From Fimbriimonadaceae bacterium (GTDB lineage: Bacteria > Armatimonadota > Fimbriimonadia > Fimbriimonadales > Fimbriimonadaceae): 34,036 nucleotides of DNA. Each line of letters starts with the position of its first letter. The first letter of the stretch is position 1. The position numbers were made by a program, and so were the translations under genes. This document shows, one piece after another, positions 30,555 through 34,036 of this stretch. The stretch is taken from contig JAHBTC010000018.1 in the NCBI GenBank assembly GCA_019638835.1, forward strand, positions 1-34,036. The letters are read 5' to 3'. Under the pieces are notes generated by a model, which was not told the origin of the DNA, ran no database searches, and saw nothing but the letters and a program-made list of their open reading frames with translations.

Positions 30555-31966
30555 GCCGTCGCTCCCACCAACGAATCCCTCAACTCACCCCGGCTCAGAT
30601 AGAGAATTCGATGGGCAAGTGCCGCCAACTCATCGGAATCCGTGCTGATCAATAAGACAGCCGCACCTGCCCGCGCCGCATCCAAGATGCGGCGATGGAC
30701 AAACTCGGTTGCGCGGACGTCCAGCCCCCGAGTGGGATTGACCACAACCAGAAGCCCGGGGCTCTCGGATAACTCTCGACCAACAACTACCTTTTGTTGA
30801 TTGCCACCGCTCAGCGATCGCACTGGGTCGGAGAGATTCCCCACTTTGATCTCGTAATCTTGGACAACCCCTCGCGACCAGTTCCAGAGTCGTTTACGGT
30901 TGAGGACCAATCCTTGACGGCGTTGCACGGGCCCTGACCACAGGTTGTCTTCGACCGATAGCGAAAGCGCTAAGCCCGCGCGCTGGCGATCGGGAGGGAT
31001 GAAGGCCACTCCATTTGGAGTCACAATGTCACCGCCTTTCCGGCTGCGAATCCCGGCCACGGCTTCCGCGAGTTCGGTTTGACCGTTCCCGTCCACTCCG
31101 CCAATACCCAGCACCTCCCCACTTCGAATCTCGAAGGAGATGCCGCGAACGGCGGGTTCTCCCCGGTCGCCGGAAACCACAAGATCCTTCACACGGACGG
31201 CTTTCTCACCGAGAGCCTCTTGTAACGGGCTTTGGGGCGCAGGAACATCGCCCACCATCCACTCTGCGATCTGGGCTGCATTGGCTTCCATTTGAGTCGT
31301 TTGAGCGACCACTCGGCCTCGTCGGAGCACGGTGATTCGATCGGCGACGGCCAGAATTTCACTGAGTTTATGAGCGATGAGGATCACAATCCTCCCTTCC
31401 TCGGCAAGGCGGCGAAGCAGGCCAAGCAGTTCTTCTACTTCGCTCGGCACGAGGACTGCCGTCGGCTCGTCGAAAATGATTACGTCGCTTGGTCCCGCGA
31501 GTGCTTTGAGAATCTCGATCCGTTGTTGCGTCCCCACCGGGAGGTCGTCGGTGCGGTCATCTACGTCAATGCTCCATCCCAAAGACTTGGCGCGTTCCAA
31601 AGCAGAGGCGATCAAATCGGGTTGCGCAAGACGGCCTCGCAAATCTTGAAGTGCGTCCAATGCGAGATTCTCGCCCACCGTAAAGTTCGGTACCAACATG
31701 AAATGCTGGTGGACCATCGCGAATCCGCGCTGGCGCATCTCCGCTGCTTGTCCAAGCGGAAGCGCCTCCCCACGGTACGAAACCGTGCCCTCATCTGGCG
31801 TGAGAAAGCCACCCAACACATTCATCAAAGTGGACTTGCCCGCGCCGTTCTCGCCAAGCACGGCATGAACTTCACCGGGGAGGAACTCGACCGATACCGC
31901 GTTGAGCGCGACGACCGAGCCGAAGGCTTTCGTGACACCTTCGACCCGTAACGTCGCCTCGCTCAT
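30551..31966 (-). CDS. ABC transporter ATPase with two nucleotide-binding domains
   Basis: The 471-aa ATPase of the nucleoside importer, with two fused NBDs. NBD1: Walker A GENGAGKST (about 39-47), Q-loop region MVHQHFMLVPNFTVGENL, signature LPVGTQQR, Walker B IIFDEPTAVL. NBD2: Walker A-like GVDGNGQTEL, signature LSGGNQQK, and a Walker B region that reads VVVNPTRGLDV, with Asn in place of the catalytic Glu. This asymmetry is usual for ribose/nucleoside-type double ATPases such as YufO and RbsA, so NBD2 probably binds but hydrolyses poorly. The gene starts 5 bp after bmpA ends and overlaps the permease start. Confidence 0.95.
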   Translation of the reverse strand: MSEATLRVEGVTKAFGSVVALNAVSVEFLPGEVHAVLGENGAGKSTLMNVLGGFLTPDEGTVSYRGEALPLGQAAEMRQRGFAMVHQHFMLVPNFTVGENLALDALQDLRGRLAQPDLIASALERAKSLGWSIDVDDRTDDLPVGTQQRIEILKALAGPSDVIIFDEPTAVLVPSEVEELLGLLRRLAEEGRIVILIAHKLSEILAVADRITVLRRGRVVAQTTQMEANAAQIAEWMVGDVPAPQSPLQEALGEKAVRVKDLVVSGDRGEPAVRGISFEIRSGEVLGIGGVDGNGQTELAEAVAGIRSRKGGDIVTPNGVAFIPPDRQRAGLALSLSVEDNLWSGPVQRRQGLVLNRKRLWNWSRGVVQDYEIKVGNLSDPVRSLSGGNQQKVVVGRELSESPGLLVVVNPTRGLDVRATEFVHRRILDAARAGAAVLLISTDSDELAALAHRILYLSRGELRDSLVGATA

Positions 31967-31971
31967 GCGCG

Positions 31972-33000
31972 TCAGAACTCGTCCTTAGGTACGGTCAGTT
32001 GACCTTCCAGAATCTTTGTGCGCTCTGCTTCAATCTCTCGAACCAGCGTTTCGGGGATTACCGATCGCATCGCCGGGTTCAAAACAAAGTCAATCGCTCC
32101 GTCCGACATCCCAACTAAGACAACTTCTCCTTTGAAGGTTCCGTCCTTTACTGACTTGGCGATCTTGAGGAACGCGGGCTCAGCGTTGATTGTTGCGCTG
32201 GCGATCACGATTCCCGATTCATTGCTGTTCTGGTTGAGGTTTGCGCCGAAGGCATAGACCTTCTTCTCCTTGCATGCTTCAAAGACGCCTTGGGCAGCAG
32301 CGTTTGCCTGGTGGATCACGAAGTCTGCGCCCTCATTGATTGCGGCCGTGGTCGCTTGCTTCGCGGCCGCGACGTCCGACCCGCTCCCCGTGAACTTCTC
32401 GATCACAACGATATCGGCTCGGGCGGCTTTGGCGCCCGCCACAAACCCTTTGAAAGTGGACCGGATCGAAGGTACGTCATCGCCGCCGATCATAGCCACT
32501 TTGCCCGTCTTGGACATCTTGCCTGCCATGTAGCCCGCAAGATAGAAACCTTGTTCTAAATAGAACCGGAAAGCGCCCACATTCGTGCTTGTGCCGCCCC
32601 CGCTACTCGTGATAAAGATCGTATTGGGGAACGCTTTACCGACCTCAACCGCCGGTTCGTTGTATTCGAAACCGTGCCCAAAGACAAGTTGATAGCCGTC
32701 TTGAGCGTAACTTCGCATCGCGTCGGAGATCTTTGGCCCAGCGGCCTCTTGGTTGCTTACTTTTGCCCCGAGGTCGGTCTCAATCGCTTTGAGCCCAGCA
32801 TAAGCCATCGCGTTCCAACCCGAGTCGCTGACCGGGCCGGGGGTAATGAGGGCTACTTTGAGTTCGCCTTCCATCGGCTTCGGCGGCGAAGCGGTCGTGG
32901 AGGTTGGCCCGTTCGCCTCGGGTGCGCTTGACGCGCCGCCCGTACAACCAAGCAGGGTGAATCCGATCAATCCGAGCGCGAGGCCCCAAGACATCCGCAT
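31972..33000 (-). CDS. BMP-family substrate-binding lipoprotein of the nucleoside importer
   Basis: A Bmp/PnrA-type receptor that captures purine nucleosides or related molecules outside the inner membrane. The ATG at 33000 gives a lipoprotein leader MRMSWGLALGLIGFTLLGC with the lipobox LLGC and lipidated Cys19; a GTG at 33027 would add 9 polar residues. A Ser/Thr/Pro/Ala linker (about 20-45) is followed by the periplasmic fold: VALITPGPVSDSGWNAMAYA, FGHGFEYNEPAVEVG and VAMIGGDDVPSIRSTFKGF, with GADFVIHQANAAAQGVFEAC near residue 240. The aromatic and Asp residues in SDSGWN typical of the nucleoside pocket are present. It leads the operon to the ATPase, two permeases and the PTPS/QueD-like gene. 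Confidence 0.94.
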   Translation of the reverse strand: MRMSWGLALGLIGFTLLGCTGGASSAPEANGPTSTTASPPKPMEGELKVALITPGPVSDSGWNAMAYAGLKAIETDLGAKVSNQEAAGPKISDAMRSYAQDGYQLVFGHGFEYNEPAVEVGKAFPNTIFITSSGGGTSTNVGAFRFYLEQGFYLAGYMAGKMSKTGKVAMIGGDDVPSIRSTFKGFVAGAKAARADIVVIEKFTGSGSDVAAAKQATTAAINEGADFVIHQANAAAQGVFEACKEKKVYAFGANLNQNSNESGIVIASATINAEPAFLKIAKSVKDGTFKGEVVLVGMSDGAIDFVLNPAMRSVIPETLVREIEAERTKILEGQLTVPKDEF

Positions 33001-33035
33001 GGGCTTATTATGAATCGCGGAGCGCACGCCGTTGT

Positions 33036-33575
33036 CTACGCAAGCAAATCGCTTTGAATCTGCCGCAATTGGGCAACGCGAAGATGATCCTTTTTTCTTC
33101 TGGGTACCGTGACTGTATTGAGGAGATCGGTCACGTGCACGACATGCACCTCAACTGCGCCAACCGACTTAGTTACCGATCGTCGAATCAAGTCTTCGTA
33201 TTGGCCGGAGATCTCGGGGACAATGTCAAGACTTCCAAGGGTCGTACTAAAGCTCGCGTCGAACGTCAGGGGGTCGTGAGGATCGAACTGCCAGTTCTGA
33301 CAACGCTCTCGCCACTCCTCATTCTCCGGCACAACCATCCACTTCCATTCGCCTTCTTCGTCCCGAAGCCAATGACCGGGCCCGCCCTGATTGACCGCGT
33401 CAAGTCGGGTGAGGAGCGAAGCGAGGCGTGTAAGGTTCTCGGGCGAGGTATCAGGGATGATATCAAGATCGTTCGGGTCCGTTTCGACTCCGTGAAGCAT
33501 CATCGCCGTTGAGCCACCAACGACATATCTGATTTGCGCTTTGTCGAATGCGGCAACGATTTGGGTCCAAGCCAT
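33036..33575 (-). CDS. Nucleotidyltransferase-fold protein
   Basis: A 179-aa soluble protein of the minimal nucleotidyltransferase superfamily. The core is VVGGSTAMMLHG (residues 18-29) followed by DPNDLDII (33-40) with the paired acids Asp36 and Asp38, and a third acid is likely in GSLDIVPE. Such proteins transfer nucleotides to protein, RNA or small molecules and often act in toxin-antitoxin or abortive-infection pairs (AbiEii, MNT types). The C-terminal region (VHVTDLLNTVTVPRRKKDHL) contains basic residues like those of AbiEii-like proteins. The ATG is 3 bp after the stop of a small unknown gene, implying a two-gene unit. There is no HEPN gene nearby. Confidence 0.75.
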   Translation of the reverse strand: MAWTQIVAAFDKAQIRYVVGGSTAMMLHGVETDPNDLDIIPDTSPENLTRLASLLTRLDAVNQGGPGHWLRDEEGEWKWMVVPENEEWRERCQNWQFDPHDPLTFDASFSTTLGSLDIVPEISGQYEDLIRRSVTKSVGAVEVHVVHVTDLLNTVTVPRRKKDHLRVAQLRQIQSDLLA

Positions 33576-33578
33576 AGG

Positions 33579-33887
33579 CTAACTGACCGGCGTCACACTG
33601 ACCGATGCGCCGAGCCGAAGGGCCGCGTCTTGGACTAACGCTTCGATCCGTGGGAAGGCGTTCGCCTGCTCGCTGATCCACGGCATCTGAAGAACATGAC
33701 TGACCTGATCTGGGTGCGGGCCATTCATGTCGCCGAACTCGCAATCCACGGAAACGACAAACTCATCGCTGCGGGCGGCCAATTCTTCGACCAAGGCGGC
33801 GATGTCCCGTCCGGCCTCATCCCAGGAGTTGGCTCCGCTCACCCCGACATACATGTTTCCGAATTGGTCAGTCGCCTCCCAGATCAT
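33579..33887 (-). CDS. Small unknown protein paired with the nucleotidyltransferase
   Basis: A 102-aa soluble protein from the ATG at 33887 (an in-frame GTG at 33917 would add 10 residues; neither has a good ribosome-binding site). The N-terminus MIWEATDQFGNMYVGVSGAN and SWDEAGRDIAALVEELAARS suggest a small alpha/beta fold, strand-strand-helix; the rest includes two short strands (FVVSVDCEF) and a helix (AFPRIEALVQDAALRLG). No helix-turn-helix or catalytic motif. It precedes the nucleotidyltransferase by 3 bp, with a strong terminator upstream, so the two form their own unit. No family is recognised; an antitoxin or accessory role would be a guess from position. Confidence 0.6.
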   Translation of the reverse strand: MIWEATDQFGNMYVGVSGANSWDEAGRDIAALVEELAARSDEFVVSVDCEFGDMNGPHPDQVSHVLQMPWISEQANAFPRIEALVQDAALRLGASVSVTPVS

Positions 33888-33919
33888 GGTTCTATTCTGG
33901 CACTGGATGCTTATCACTA

Positions 33920-33951
33920 AAAAGAAAAGCCCCTGGCCGAAGCCAGGGGCT
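33920..33951 (-). terminator. Intrinsic terminator of the gene at the right edge
   Basis: AGCCCCTGGC (33928-33937) pairs with GCCAGGGGCT (33942-33951) around CGAA. Read on the minus strand it is followed by TTTTCTTTTT, an excellent U-tract, and lies about 30 bp after the stop at 33980. It separates the Gly-rich gene from the small unknown gene. Confidence 0.85.
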
Positions 33952-33979
33952 CATCCACCCAACGAGGAGGGGGTCGAAC

Positions 33980-34036
33980 CTAGTTACCGCCGCCGCCGCG
34001 ACCGCCCATCGGCATCTCTTGGAACTCGAACTTCGC
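33980..34036 (-). CDS. C-terminal end of a Gly-rich protein (partial, runs off the window)
   Basis: Reading the minus strand from the right edge gives an open frame AKFEFQEMPMGGRGGGGN ending in TAG at 33980-33982, directly before a strong terminator. A short Met/Gly/Arg-rich tail like this is common at the C-terminus of several unrelated proteins, so the product cannot be named. Only 18 codons are in the window. Confidence 0.55.
   Translation of the reverse strand, partial: AKFEFQEMPMGGRGGGGN

Overview
The window looks like bacterial chromosome from a flagellated diderm of moderately high GC. It carries a flagellar cap gene (fliD), a predicted outer-membrane beta-barrel, mreB and murA, a two-component system whose regulator has the sigma-54 contact motif, and long runs of tightly packed genes. 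The mix (der-grpE-glmM-coaX, secreted Ig-like and caspase-like proteins, Rhs modules, an S-layer-homology-like small protein) would suit Armatimonadota or a similar phylum. That placement is inference; no rRNA or other taxonomic marker is present. No tRNA, rRNA, CRISPR array or transposase was seen.

Layout. 1-3449: fliD and an HDOD-domain regulator on the minus strand. 3554-7942: a plus-strand run of a HAD phosphatase, a secreted Ig-like protein, a PorV/FadL-like beta-barrel and a secreted caspase-fold protein whose catalytic His and Cys both appear to be lost. 8042-8917: a helix-hairpin-helix protein. 8868-12924: the minus-strand operon der-grpE-glmM-coaX, every junction overlapping. 13089-14512: two tandem beta-carbonic anhydrases. 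14581-15222: an ECF sigma factor with its own terminator.

15564-20111 is an AT-richer accessory island on the minus strand. It holds two Rhs-core/C-terminal-tip modules with nearly the same core but unrelated cysteine-rich tips. Each is followed within about 5 nt by a small gene that would fit a cognate immunity protein. There is also a broken Rhs YD-repeat fragment, a HEAT-like gene, another orphan gene, and three copies of one short hairpin repeat. No full-length rhs gene is present. The second tip appears to be frameshifted. This is the best candidate for an unusual system in the window.

20258-22938: a cytoplasmic GAF-PAS histidine kinase and its NtrC-type partner, which lacks a DNA-binding domain, as in the FlgS/FlgR flagellar pair. 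22983-23990: a cation diffusion facilitator. 24219-27040: murA, mreB and an SLH-like secreted protein coupled to mreB. 27327-27848: an HNH protein behind a structured leader. 27845-33000: a BMP-type nucleoside ABC importer operon (lipoprotein, double ATPase, two permeases) ending in a two-domain 6-pyruvoyltetrahydropterin synthase/QueD-like protein whose first domain is degenerate. 33036-33887: a nucleotidyltransferase paired with a small unknown protein. 33980-34036: the last 18 codons of a Gly-rich protein running off the right edge.
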